Below are positions 18,462 to 27,320 of a stretch of DNA of 64,000 bases, piece by piece. The notes under the pieces were generated by a model, which saw nothing but the letters and a program-made list of their open reading frames with translations, was not told where the DNA came from and did no database searches. This DNA comes from Corynebacterium amycolatum SK46. GTDB taxonomy: Bacteria; Actinomycetota; Actinomycetes; Mycobacteriales; Mycobacteriaceae. Each line of letters starts with the position of its first letter. The first letter of the stretch is position 1. The DNA is taken from contig NZ_ABZU01000011.1 of NCBI RefSeq assembly GCF_000173655.1, forward strand, positions 35,073 through 99,072, in the 5' to 3' direction. A program made the position numbers and the translations under genes.

Positions 18462-18489
18462 CTAGTTGGTTGAGATTCTGACCAACTAG
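18462..18489. promoter_or_regulatory. Palindrome in the GntR/oxidoreductase intergenic region
   Basis: CTAGTTGGT (18462-18470) and ACCAACTAG (18481-18489) form perfect 9-bp inverted arms around a 10-nt centre. It lies about 80 nt upstream of the GntR start and 157 nt upstream of the oxidoreductase start. It lacks the GTATAGAC core, so it may bind another protein or form a hairpin. Confidence 0.5.
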
Positions 18490-18622
18490 GACACAAGTAG
18501 AAAAACTAATAACCAAGTTTAAACACGATTTTGATCCGTTTTAGTCGACCCAAACGGAACTTTACTCGTACAAACAGTTAACTAAACGACATCTTGGCAA
18601 ACTCTCAATGAAATAGCCCCTG

Positions 18623-18636
18623 CCTGTATAGACAGG
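18623..18636 (+). promoter_or_regulatory. Probable GntR operator before the phosphonate operon
   Basis: CCTGTATAGACAGG: inverted CCTGT/ACAGG around ATAG, containing GTATAGAC, which matches the HutC-subfamily consensus GTMTAKAC and the core I recall for mycobacterial PhnF sites. It ends 9 nt before the oxidoreductase ATG, a position suited to blocking transcription or initiation. Confidence 0.6.
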
Positions 18637-18645
18637 TTCGCAACC

Positions 18646-19800
18646 ATGTCGCAAGATAAAGCCATGCAAACAGATGCACACACCGATTTGATCATCGTCG
18701 GCGCTGGCATTCTAGGCCTCGCCACCGCATTCCGAGCACACCAACAAGGACTATCCGTTCGAGTCATCGACCGCGCCGAGCGCCCGGTCGGATCATCCAT
18801 TATGAACTTCGGCCACGCCTGCTTTACCGGCCAGGCCGACGCCGTACAAGATGTCGCCATGAACGCCCGCTCCGGCTGGACCGAAGCCGCCCAAAAAACC
18901 GGACTGTGGGCCGCCACCTCCGGCACCTACATCCCGGCCGTCACCGAAACCGAAATGCAACTCCTTGAAGAGTTCGCCAACCACCGCGGCTCCGACCAAG
19001 TCAAGCTGATGAGCCACTCCGAGATCGCCAACGCCATTGGCAACCCAGACCTCAAGTGCCTCGGCGGCGCACACCTCCCCCTCGACATGCGCGTCAATCC
19101 TCGCGAAGCCGCCCCACGCCTGGCCGCCTGGCTTGAAAGCCAGGGCGTCATCTTCAATTGGCGCCACGAAGTTAAGACTGTCGCAGGCGGCCGCGTTGAC
19201 ACCAATCGCAAGCGCTACCAGGCAGAACGCATAATCTGCTGCCCAAACTTCTGGCTCACCAACCTATTCCCGGAGCTTGCCGACGAACATGAAGTGCGCG
19301 TCTGCACCCTGCAAATGGCACTCATTGAGCGCCCAACCAGAATCCCGAAAGACATCGCACTATTCACTGGCACCTCACTTGCGCGCTATGACGGCTTCGC
19401 CGGCCTGCCAAGCGCTGCAGCACTCAAACAGGAGCTGCGAGACAGCTCTCCAGAGCTGGTCAATTGCGTGGCAAATGTGATGTCTACCGGCATCGAAGAG
19501 GGCCTCTTCATCGGTGACTCGCACGCCTACGACCTCTCCCCCGACCCATTCCTGCAAGAGAAGACTTCGAATCTCCTGCTGGATACCGCTTGCAAGTACT
19601 TCGGCATTAAGGAGCCGAAGGTCATCCAGCGTTGGCAGGGTCGCTACTCAGACTCAACCAAGACCAACCTTATTCTTGAACAGCCAGACTCTCAGACCAC
19701 AGTCGCCGTCGTCGCATCTGGTATCGGAATGACTTTGTCCTTCGGCATTGCTGACTTGGCTCTGCAAGGCACCAAGCCAACCGAGCTAGCCGACTTCTAA
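18646..19800 (+). CDS. FAD-dependent oxidoreductase of phosphonate operons (TIGR03364-like)
   Basis: 384-aa glycine/sarcosine-oxidase-like flavoprotein. The dinucleotide-binding motif VGAGILGLATA (Gly19, Gly21, Gly24) opens the protein; IMNFGHACFTGQAD and a C-terminal SGIGMTLSFGIADL are typical of the family. Relatives recur in phosphonate gene clusters, and some characterised members oxidise 2-aminoethylphosphonate or its N-methyl form to phosphonoacetaldehyde. That product would feed the phosphonatase-like protein encoded at 23621-24289. First gene of the operon, directly behind the proposed operator. Confidence 0.87.
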   Translation: MSQDKAMQTDAHTDLIIVGAGILGLATAFRAHQQGLSVRVIDRAERPVGSSIMNFGHACFTGQADAVQDVAMNARSGWTEAAQKTGLWAATSGTYIPAVTETEMQLLEEFANHRGSDQVKLMSHSEIANAIGNPDLKCLGGAHLPLDMRVNPREAAPRLAAWLESQGVIFNWRHEVKTVAGGRVDTNRKRYQAERIICCPNFWLTNLFPELADEHEVRVCTLQMALIERPTRIPKDIALFTGTSLARYDGFAGLPSAAALKQELRDSSPELVNCVANVMSTGIEEGLFIGDSHAYDLSPDPFLQEKTSNLLLDTACKYFGIKEPKVIQRWQGRYSDSTKTNLILEQPDSQTTVAVVASGIGMTLSFGIADLALQGTKPTELADF

Positions 19801-19871
19801 AGCCCTAGAAGGTGACCAACAGCCCGCCAAGCTGAACTCAAAGTGACCTGTACATGAATTTCCCTAACTCG

Positions 19872-19883
19872 ACTAGACAGGTT
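19872..19883 (+). promoter_or_regulatory. Second, degenerate GntR-type site before phnD
   Basis: ACTAGACAGGTT shares the 10 bp TAGACAGGTT with the operator at 18623-18636, and GACTAGAC matches the HutC consensus at 7 of 8 positions. It lies about 87 nt before phnD, where a second promoter could be controlled by the same regulator. Confidence 0.45.
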
Positions 19884-19969
19884 GCGTAGTTGGCTCGACA
19901 ATCATTCCAGAACCTTGTTCCCACACCCCACACCCCGCGCCCGCAAGGCCTCACACAGAAAGTTCTGCC

Positions 19970-20917
19970 ATGTTCAACAACTCCCGCACCACCCGCAAGA
20001 TTGCACAGTCCCTCGCTCTCGTTACCCTGACTACCCCATTCCTCGCGGCATGTGGCAGCAGCTCCAACGAAGCAGCCGATGACACCATCACTTTCGCCGC
20101 TGTTCCGGCCGAGTCCTCCCAGTCTCTCCAGTCCGACTACGACAATTTGGTCAAGCTGATTGCGAAGGAAACTGGCAAAGAGGTCGAGTTCCAGAATGCC
20201 TCTGACTACGCCGCCGTTGTCGAAGGCCAGCGCGCAGGGAAGATTGATATCGCTTCCTACGGTCCATTCTCCTACGTCATCGCCCATGACTCCGGCGTAC
20301 CAATCGAAGCTGTTGCCTCCCCTACCAATGATGAGAGTAAGGCACCGGCGTACACCTCGCTTGCTTATGTCAAGGAAGGTTCCGACATCGAATCGCTAAA
20401 GGACCTCAAGGGCAAGAAGGTCTGCTTCGTCGACCCAGCATCCACTTCCGGCTACTTGGTCCCGACCAAGGGGCTTATGGATGAAGGGCTGAAGCCGGAT
20501 GCCGACCTCGAGCCAGTCATGGCTGGTGGTCACGATGCATCGCTGCTCACGCTTAACGACGGCGGCTGCGACGTGGCCTTCGCGCATGACGCGATGCTGA
20601 AAACCCTTGAGAAGTCGAGCCAGATTAAGCCGGGTGCGTTGAAGTCCATTTGGGAATCTGAACCGATTACCGAAGACCCGATCGCGCTTAACACTGAGAC
20701 TATCTCTGCTGAGGATCTGGCCAAGATCAAGACCGCATTATCCGATAAGGCAAACAAGCCGGCACTGGTAAAGGAAGGAATCTGCTCCAGCGAAGAGGAC
20801 TGCACGCTGCCAGAAGAAATCGAATGGGGTTACCTCCCGGTCACAGATGCTGATTTCAACTCCATCCGAGAAATCTGCGAAACCACCAAAGCTGATGCCT
20901 GCAACGCTGTCTCTTAA
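19970..20917 (+). CDS. phnD: Phosphonate ABC transporter substrate-binding lipoprotein
   Basis: 315 aa with a lipoprotein signal peptide and lipobox FLAAC (Cys28). The body has PhnD/PtxB-family features: ITFAAVPAESSQSLQSDYDN at the start of the mature protein, IDIASYGPFSYVIAH, LKGKKVCFVDPASTSGYLVP and GGHDASLLTLNDG. It captures phosphonate outside the membrane for the PhnCE importer encoded just downstream. The specific ligand cannot be read directly; the enzymes nearby suggest 2-aminoethylphosphonate or an N-substituted analogue. Confidence 0.93.
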   Translation: MFNNSRTTRKIAQSLALVTLTTPFLAACGSSSNEAADDTITFAAVPAESSQSLQSDYDNLVKLIAKETGKEVEFQNASDYAAVVEGQRAGKIDIASYGPFSYVIAHDSGVPIEAVASPTNDESKAPAYTSLAYVKEGSDIESLKDLKGKKVCFVDPASTSGYLVPTKGLMDEGLKPDADLEPVMAGGHDASLLTLNDGGCDVAFAHDAMLKTLEKSSQIKPGALKSIWESEPITEDPIALNTETISAEDLAKIKTALSDKANKPALVKEGICSSEEDCTLPEEIEWGYLPVTDADFNSIREICETTKADACNAVS

Positions 20918-21019
20918 ACGCAGCACTGCAAAGACTGCCCACGCGCTCGCTCCACACCAAGCCTTTTGCAACCGCACACCCACATCCCGGCCAACGACCT
21001 AAATCATAAGGATTTCACC

Positions 21020-21865
21020 ATGCCTTCTAACGCTGAGAAGATGACACCCGAACTGCAGCGCGCCATCGATCAGCAGTTCGCAGTGCAATTCCACAACGTC
21101 ACCAAGAACTTCGGCTCCACACTCGGCCTTGACAACGTCAAGCTCGGTATCCGCACCGGCGAGATCACCGTCCTCCTGGGACTGTCGGGCTCGGGTAAGA
21201 CAACTCTGCTCCGCCATATCAATGCGCTGCATACTCCGTCGTCAGGCACGGTGCGTGTGTTGGGCCAGAATCTGAACGCGCTGAAGAAGCGCGAGCTGCG
21301 TGAGTTGCGCAAGGACATCGGCGTGATTTTCCAGAGCTTTAACCTGGTTGACCGGATGTCGGTGCTGGAGAATGTCTGCACTGGAGCGCTGGGCGATCTG
21401 AAGGGGCCACGTATTTCCCTGCTCTCGTACCCGAAGCGGGTTAAGCAGGAGGCTCTTGAGGTGCTGGACCGCGTGGGCCTCGCTGACCGTGCTCATCAGC
21501 GCGCCGATACGCTCTCGGGCGGTCAGCAGCAGCGCGCCGCCATTGCGCGTGCGCTCATGCAGCACCCGAAGATCTTGCTTGCCGACGAGCCCGTCGCCGC
21601 CCTTGACCCGGTGTCGTCTAACCAGGTCATTGAGCTGCTGGAGCAGATTTCTCGCGAGGATAACCTCACCGTGATTTCCTCTCTGCACCAGGTGCAGCTG
21701 GCGGTGGATTTTGCGGACCGCATCATTGGTCTGCAGGCAGGTCGTGTGAAGTTTGACCGCGAGACCAGGGGTATGACTGCAGAGACCGCCGCCACCATTT
21801 ACCAGTCGGTATCCGAGGCCACTGAGGATGCAACCACCAGCGCATCGCTCAAGGCGGAGGCGTAA
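21020..21865 (+). CDS. phnC: Phosphonate ABC transporter ATP-binding protein
   Basis: 281-aa ABC ATPase: Walker A GLSGSGKTT, Q-loop region GVIFQSFNLVDRMSVLENV (typical of PhnC), signature LSGGQQQRAAIARAL, Walker B ILLADEPVAALD and switch His in ISSLHQVQLA. The start at ATG 21020 follows AAGGA; the TTG at 20966 would add 18 unconserved residues. It lies between the binding protein and the fused permease, 6 nt before the latter. Confidence 0.94.
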   Translation: MPSNAEKMTPELQRAIDQQFAVQFHNVTKNFGSTLGLDNVKLGIRTGEITVLLGLSGSGKTTLLRHINALHTPSSGTVRVLGQNLNALKKRELRELRKDIGVIFQSFNLVDRMSVLENVCTGALGDLKGPRISLLSYPKRVKQEALEVLDRVGLADRAHQRADTLSGGQQQRAAIARALMQHPKILLADEPVAALDPVSSNQVIELLEQISREDNLTVISSLHQVQLAVDFADRIIGLQAGRVKFDRETRGMTAETAATIYQSVSEATEDATTSASLKAEA

Positions 21866-21871
21866 AAACCA

Positions 21872-23575
21872 ATGACCGCTCCTGCTGTTTCCCAGCCGCG
21901 TACGTCGGCTCCTGAGAATAAGCCCCGCAATTACAACTCCATTGCCGCGACTGCCGTGTTGATTCTGCTCGCAGCTATCGGCGCGTGGTCGGTTAATTCG
22001 ATTGGCATCAACCTGGTCACCATCAGCGAGTCTGCGGACAATGCCGCCAACTTTGTCGCGCGCATGTTCCCGCTGGAATTCCCGCCGATGGCCGAGCTGC
22101 TCAGCCTCATCGGCGAGACCCTAGCTATCGTCTTCCTCGCCACTGCGCTGTCGGTGATTCTCTCTGTGCCGCTGGCTGTCCTCGCCGCGCGCACCACTAC
22201 GTTCTCGCCGACCGCCCGCTGGATTTCCCGCGCGCTCATCGTGCTTGCTCGCGCGATTCCCGATCTGGTGCTGGCCATCGTGTTTATCCGCATGTTCGGC
22301 ATCGGTGCCATCGGTGGCATCCTCGCTATGGGCATCCACTCTGTCGGCATGGTCGCAAAGCTCTACGCCGACGCGATTGAAGAGCTTGACGACGGCCCCC
22401 GCGAAGCAATCGAGTCGGTCGGTGGTAGCCGCACGCAGCAGATTGTCTCGGCTATCCCGCAGGCGCTAACCCCGCAGCTCATTGCCACTGCGCTGCACCG
22501 TTTCGACATCAACCTGCGCACCTCCGTGCTCCTGGGCTATGTCGGTGTGGGCGGTATCGGTATGGCAATTGCCGATTCGCTGCGCACCCTCAACTACCGC
22601 GAGGGCATGGCTCTGGCGCTTGTAGTTCTGCTGCTGTGTATCGTCATGGAGCTACTCTCCGGTTCGCTGCGTGCAATCATTATGCGCAAGTCCGACTCTT
22701 CCCTGCTGTCCGGCACCTGGGTCGACCGCATGTGGGGCACGAAGATCGAGGACAAGCGCAAGGCTGCTAAGCAGGGTGCCACCGACGGTAAGCCGTCGAT
22801 TAACCCGCCGTGGACTGCTGCTCGAGTCTCCCGCGTGCTGACCACCATCGCACTTGTGGTCATCACCATCGCTGCATTTGCCGAGACAGAAATCTCCGCC
22901 TCCAACTTCTTCACCGGCCTGGCCAACCTGCCAGAGACCATGGCTCTGTTCCTGCCGCCGTCCTCCGGCGGTATTGCCGGCGAGATCTTCCAGCTGCTTC
23001 TCGATACCCTGCAGATCGCCTTCGCCGCCACCTTCCTCGGCGCTATCCTCGCCATCCCGATTGGCATCATGGCTGCCTCCAACGTGGTCGCCAACAAGTG
23101 GGTACACGGCTTCTTCCGCGTGCTCATCGTGGTCATCCGCGGTATCCCGGAGCTGATTCTGGCCATCATCTTCGTGGTCATCTCCGGCCTGGGCCCGGTC
23201 GCCGGTACGCTCGCACTGGCTCTCGGTGCCGTTGGTCTGCTGTCCAAGTTGGTCGCTGACTCGCTGGAAGAAACCGACACTGACGTGCAGGAAGCCCTGC
23301 GCACTACTGGCGCAACCGAGTCGCAGATCTTCTTCGCTGCCACCGTCCGCCAGGCAATCCCGTCTTTCATTGCCCACTGCCTCTACCTGCTGGACACCAA
23401 CATCCGCTCGGCCACGCTACTCGGTGTCGTCGGTGCAGGCGGCATTGGCTTCCAGCTGCTCAATGCCTCTCGAGTCAACCAGTTCGACGTCGTCACCTAC
23501 ATCCTCATCCTTATGGTCGCTGTCGTCCTCGTCGTCGAGGCGCTGTCCATGTGGCTGCGTGCCGCCGTCCGCTAA
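21872..23575 (+). CDS. phnE: Fused phosphonate ABC permease (two PhnE modules)
   Basis: 567 aa containing two consecutive PhnE-type permease domains, roughly residues 20-265 and 305-565, joined by a charged linker. Each has an EAA-type loop: IEELDDGPREAIESVGG in the first and LEETDTDVQEALRTTGA in the second, followed by AIPQALTPQ or QAIPSFIAH. Many bacteria encode one or two separate PhnE proteins; here one chain supplies both halves of the pore. It pairs with PhnC and PhnD. Confidence 0.93.
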   Translation: MTAPAVSQPRTSAPENKPRNYNSIAATAVLILLAAIGAWSVNSIGINLVTISESADNAANFVARMFPLEFPPMAELLSLIGETLAIVFLATALSVILSVPLAVLAARTTTFSPTARWISRALIVLARAIPDLVLAIVFIRMFGIGAIGGILAMGIHSVGMVAKLYADAIEELDDGPREAIESVGGSRTQQIVSAIPQALTPQLIATALHRFDINLRTSVLLGYVGVGGIGMAIADSLRTLNYREGMALALVVLLLCIVMELLSGSLRAIIMRKSDSSLLSGTWVDRMWGTKIEDKRKAAKQGATDGKPSINPPWTAARVSRVLTTIALVVITIAAFAETEISASNFFTGLANLPETMALFLPPSSGGIAGEIFQLLLDTLQIAFAATFLGAILAIPIGIMAASNVVANKWVHGFFRVLIVVIRGIPELILAIIFVVISGLGPVAGTLALALGAVGLLSKLVADSLEETDTDVQEALRTTGATESQIFFAATVRQAIPSFIAHCLYLLDTNIRSATLLGVVGAGGIGFQLLNASRVNQFDVVTYILILMVAVVLVVEALSMWLRAAVR

Positions 23576-23620
23576 TCCCCTCCCCAGTCCCCGTCCCCTT
23601 CTACCGAAAAGGAAAACTCC

Positions 23621-24289
23621 ATGACCTACCAGCTCGCTATCTTCGACATGGCTGGCACCACCATCGACGACCGTGACGAGGTCTACCGCGTCCTCCGCGA
23701 AGCCACCGAACGCGAAGGTGCCCGCTACGCCGACGAGGCTTTCCAGCGCTACATGGGCACCGAAAAGTTCTGGGCAATCGGCAATCTGCTCCGTGAAGGT
23801 GGAATCGAGCCGACGCCAGAGGTTCACAACCACGCTTGGGAGTTCTTCCGCGCCGAGCTTGCTCGCACATACAAGGAAAACCCGCCGACCCCGCTACCAG
23901 GCGTCGAAGACATGCTGAAGGTACTGCACGACAAGGGCATCAAAGTCGGCTTGACGACGGGCTTTGCGCGCGAAATCGTCGATATCATTGTCTCCTCCAT
24001 GGGGTGGGACAACGGGATTATCGACACCGTTGTCGCCGGTGACGAAGTCGAGCACGGCCGCCCCGAGCCCGACCAGATTCTGACTGTCATGGAGAAGCTC
24101 GGTGTGACCGACAAGTCGGCTGTCATCAGCTCCGGTGACACCGAGGCCGATGTTCGTTCCGCACAGAAAGCTGGCGTCACCAGCGTCGGTGTGCTCACCG
24201 GCCACCTGACTCGCGAACAGTTCGAATCCCTCAGCGCTGATCACGTGCTGGATTCTTCCGCGAACCTGCTGGACCTTGTTGGAGAGTAG
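23621..24289 (+). CDS. Phosphonatase-like HAD hydrolase (TIGR03351-type)
   Basis: 222-aa HAD protein, likely to cleave the C-P bond of phosphonoacetaldehyde. The nucleophile is Asp9 in FDMAGTTID; the residue two positions on is Ala11, as in PhnX, rather than the second Asp of ordinary HAD phosphatases. The cap segment YMGTEK carries Lys49 in the MGxxK position that forms the Schiff base in PhnX. SSGDTEADVRSAQKAG is the acidic C-terminal motif. It starts after AAAAGGA, 45 nt past phnE. The phosphonatase assignment is stronger than for a generic HAD, but it is untested. Confidence 0.87.
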   Translation: MTYQLAIFDMAGTTIDDRDEVYRVLREATEREGARYADEAFQRYMGTEKFWAIGNLLREGGIEPTPEVHNHAWEFFRAELARTYKENPPTPLPGVEDMLKVLHDKGIKVGLTTGFAREIVDIIVSSMGWDNGIIDTVVAGDEVEHGRPEPDQILTVMEKLGVTDKSAVISSGDTEADVRSAQKAGVTSVGVLTGHLTREQFESLSADHVLDSSANLLDLVGE

Positions 24290-24330
24290 GACCTGGACTG
24301 TAAATCTGCACAAGTAAGCACATAACGGTA

Positions 24331-25407
24331 ATGACGACTCCGACTCCCCCAACCTCTTCCACTTCTACTGCACCGGTGGAAATGGCCCAGGCGCTTGTCT
24401 GGCACGGCGGTGGCGACTTTCGCATGCAGGAGGTTCCTATTCCTGAACTGCAGGAAGGCGAAACCCTGGTGGAAATCACCACCGCCACCATCTGTGGCTC
24501 CGACCGTCACACCGTGTTCGGTCGCCGCAGCGCGCCTTGCCCTAGCGTTCTCGGCCACGAGGGAGTCGGCATTGTCCGTGCCACCCGCAACCCAGATTTG
24601 CAGGCTGGCCAGCGTGTGGTGTTCTCTGTCACCGCGCCATGCATGGAGTGCGACCGCTGTGAACGCGGCATGACCGCCAAGTGCCGGAATTTGAAAAAGA
24701 CTGGTCACGAGGCTTTCGATAGCGACTGGCCTCTTTCGGGTACCTATGCTTCCCACATTGTGCTGCGCAACCATCAGCCGGTGGTAGTAGTCCCCGACTC
24801 GCTTACCGATGAAGCGGCCTCCATCGCCACCTGCGCCGGCGCCACAGTGATGGCTTGTATGGAACAGGCTGGACCCCTTGCAGGTAAACGAGTCCTGGTT
24901 ATGGGCATCGGCATGCTTGGCCTTATCGCAGTTGAGGCAGCTGTTCGGGATGGCGCCGCTGAGGTTGTGGCCATTGACCGCAATCAGACACGGCTTGAAT
25001 GGGCACGACAGTTGGGTGCGGTTGTGCCCGACCCGTCGGCTGCTGGTGCCGATTCCGAACCAGAGCCTTTCGATATCACCCTCGAATTGTCCGGTAGCGA
25101 ATTCGGAGTCACTACCTGCATCGGCAGCCTCGACATAGGTGGCCGAGCGGTGCTGGCCGGAAGTGTTGCTACTTCCCCGAGCTATGCCCTCGATCCCGAG
25201 TGGCTCGTCCGTGGCTGGCGCACCATCACTGGCGTCCACAACTACGAGCCACGGCATCTGGAGCAGGCTGTGAATCTCCTTGCTGATTCCCAGATTGATT
25301 GGGACACCGTTGTGTCAAAGCCAATTGCGCTGGAGGATGCGCCTGCAGAGGTGGAAGCTGCGCCATCACCGAATGCGTTGTTGCGGGCTGCAGTCAAACT
25401 ATCGTAA
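24331..25407 (+). CDS. Zinc alcohol dehydrogenase of phosphonate clusters (TIGR03366-like)
   Basis: 358-aa medium-chain dehydrogenase. Catalytic zinc ligands: Cys55 (TICGSDRH) and His76-Glu77 (LGHEG). Structural zinc lobe: Cys104, 107, 110 and 118. Rossmann motif VMGIGMLGL. This branch recurs in phosphonate gene clusters and is annotated by association only. It could handle the acetaldehyde released by phosphonatase or interconvert a hydroxy- or aldehyde-phosphonate. It starts 41 nt after the hydrolase and is the last gene of the operon. The ribosome site is weak; a downstream ATG at 24382 is possible. Confidence 0.85.
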   Translation: MTTPTPPTSSTSTAPVEMAQALVWHGGGDFRMQEVPIPELQEGETLVEITTATICGSDRHTVFGRRSAPCPSVLGHEGVGIVRATRNPDLQAGQRVVFSVTAPCMECDRCERGMTAKCRNLKKTGHEAFDSDWPLSGTYASHIVLRNHQPVVVVPDSLTDEAASIATCAGATVMACMEQAGPLAGKRVLVMGIGMLGLIAVEAAVRDGAAEVVAIDRNQTRLEWARQLGAVVPDPSAAGADSEPEPFDITLELSGSEFGVTTCIGSLDIGGRAVLAGSVATSPSYALDPEWLVRGWRTITGVHNYEPRHLEQAVNLLADSQIDWDTVVSKPIALEDAPAEVEAAPSPNALLRAAVKLS

Positions 25408-25536
25408 GACCGAGCTTTGAAAGCGAGATTCTTCCCAACTAGCCGTACTTACTGCTGGTTTCGATTCCCTCAAAACACGAATCACCAGTGCCTCGTAGTT
25501 TTCTCAAACCACAATTCCAAAAGGTTAGTTAAAACT

Positions 25537-27219
25537 CTAATCTGCGCCCTCGTCAGTTCTTGGTATCAAACCCGCATCCTGGAGCGCAGATGCCATCCTC
25601 TCGTCACTGCACGTCATAGCCGCAAATTCATTGAGAAACTCATCGAATATCTCAATCCTTCCAACAAGTCTTGCTTCTGCTTCGACCTCTAAAAGACGAT
25701 CAACAATTGCCTGGTGATGATAGGACGGGAATAGGCGGTATTCGCATTCAATCGATCCCAATCCGAGATTGATTGCTGTCAGTGGAAAGCTGTGTCGCAA
25801 TTTTTCAAACGTAAGCCACGACTGATCGTAGTCAAGCATTGCTGCATCGCCACGACTAATCAACACAGAATCACGCTTGGCTTCTAACCTAAAGGTTTTC
25901 AATATCACTTGGAACAGGCGAAACTGCTCTGCACTTAAAATCTCTTCTGCTTGCGCCAGGTACTTTTCTTCGTCGGTTGCTGTCATCGGCCCAACTGCTG
26001 CCGCTGCCTCCAATGACTCCCATGGGTGACGCGGGTCAAAAAGTGCTAAGACCATGTCGTTATACAGCCCGTTTGCTTCCGGCAAGCTCGATTCCATTAG
26101 CCATTTGAGTGCAGGCTTTGCTGCATAGGTTGCTTCACTACTCCTACCAAAGGCAAATAATCCTTGCTCAAAGAAACTGCGGATATACATAACCCGCTCA
26201 GTGGTAGGACTCTTATGCAACACTCTATCGGCCGCCAAGTTCCACGCCGCGCGAGGAACGTGCAACATCTGATAGCTGTAAACATCGTCAAGACTCAATT
26301 TTTCGGAAATCGAGATTGTGCGTTCCCAAGTCTCTATCCGAGCGTCATTTTGTTCACATAGCCAATCAACGAGTTCTCTAAGCTGGTTATCGCTGAGCAA
26401 GCTAAAAATCTTATCTAGGGTTAGGAACTCTTGGCCTGCCTTTTCATTTCCGAGTGTTTCTTCCACCCAACCGACTAGCTGTTCGTCCGCCGGGACAGAG
26501 CAAGTCTTGACTATGTCGACCACTGAGTCCCAAGTTGAGTACAGCCGTTCAGAAGGACCAATTTTCTGGATTAGTTTCTGAATTTTAGAGGCTGCTTCCA
26601 TCACAGGCTGCACTAACCGTGGACCGTATCCTGCCTGTAGGAATGGTGTGACCACATTAATGAAGTTCTCAACATCAGCAATTAAGGCATCGGAATCTCC
26701 GGCGAATTGATCGAAAATTTCTGCTGCGCTTCTGACCGGAGCAAATCGTTCAGTGTCATCAGAACCGTATGGAACTGCCAAAGATTGCTCCGTCTGCTCG
26801 CGCAATCGCAACGCAATGTCCAGGGGAATTGTCGCTCCCAGTTGAGATAAGAGAATCTCACGCAAATCTTGCACCGGAAGCGAGTTGATGATTTCCACCG
26901 GGGATAAACTGTCGAGTTCAGAGTCCAACTCGGCTTCGTCTGGCATGCTTCCGCGCCCAAATACGATGACGGCGACAGCAGCGACATGATCACAAAAGTG
27001 TCTAACCGTGAAGTTGTCACACGTACAGGAGGTGACACCAGGAAGCATCATCCCGTCGTACTCAACGCTTTCCCCGTCGACCTCAGCCAGATAGGTGCCA
27101 ATACCTCGACCGGTGAGCGCAACATCTAACGCCATTGAAAGGCAACGCCGAACTCTCTCGGCACCAAATACCTCTACCAAGTCCTCAAAACTATTCAGCG
27201 GCTGCATGCAGAAGTCCAT
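25537..27219 (-). CDS. SWIM zinc-finger protein bordering the defence island
   Basis: 560 aa. The only recognisable motif is a SWIM zinc finger, CxCx8CxH (Cys65, Cys67, Cys76, His78), a probable nucleic-acid or protein binding module. The rest is predicted helical and of unknown function. SWIM proteins occur in several prokaryotic helicase/defence contexts. It is oriented with the ParA-like and Mrr genes, 101 nt behind the former, so the three may share a transcript divergent from the main operon. Membership in the defence system is inferred from position only. Confidence 0.72.
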   Translation of the reverse strand: MDFCMQPLNSFEDLVEVFGAERVRRCLSMALDVALTGRGIGTYLAEVDGESVEYDGMMLPGVTSCTCDNFTVRHFCDHVAAVAVIVFGRGSMPDEAELDSELDSLSPVEIINSLPVQDLREILLSQLGATIPLDIALRLREQTEQSLAVPYGSDDTERFAPVRSAAEIFDQFAGDSDALIADVENFINVVTPFLQAGYGPRLVQPVMEAASKIQKLIQKIGPSERLYSTWDSVVDIVKTCSVPADEQLVGWVEETLGNEKAGQEFLTLDKIFSLLSDNQLRELVDWLCEQNDARIETWERTISISEKLSLDDVYSYQMLHVPRAAWNLAADRVLHKSPTTERVMYIRSFFEQGLFAFGRSSEATYAAKPALKWLMESSLPEANGLYNDMVLALFDPRHPWESLEAAAAVGPMTATDEEKYLAQAEEILSAEQFRLFQVILKTFRLEAKRDSVLISRGDAAMLDYDQSWLTFEKLRHSFPLTAINLGLGSIECEYRLFPSYHHQAIVDRLLEVEAEARLVGRIEIFDEFLNEFAAMTCSDERMASALQDAGLIPRTDEGAD

Positions 27220-27320
27220 ATCTCTATTGTGCCTGTGAAGAAGTCATTTGGTTTCGACGATGAGATATTTGCCTCAATCGCTAGCCATTCAGCTAGCTGA
27301 GCTCCGCGGTGTTGATTTTC

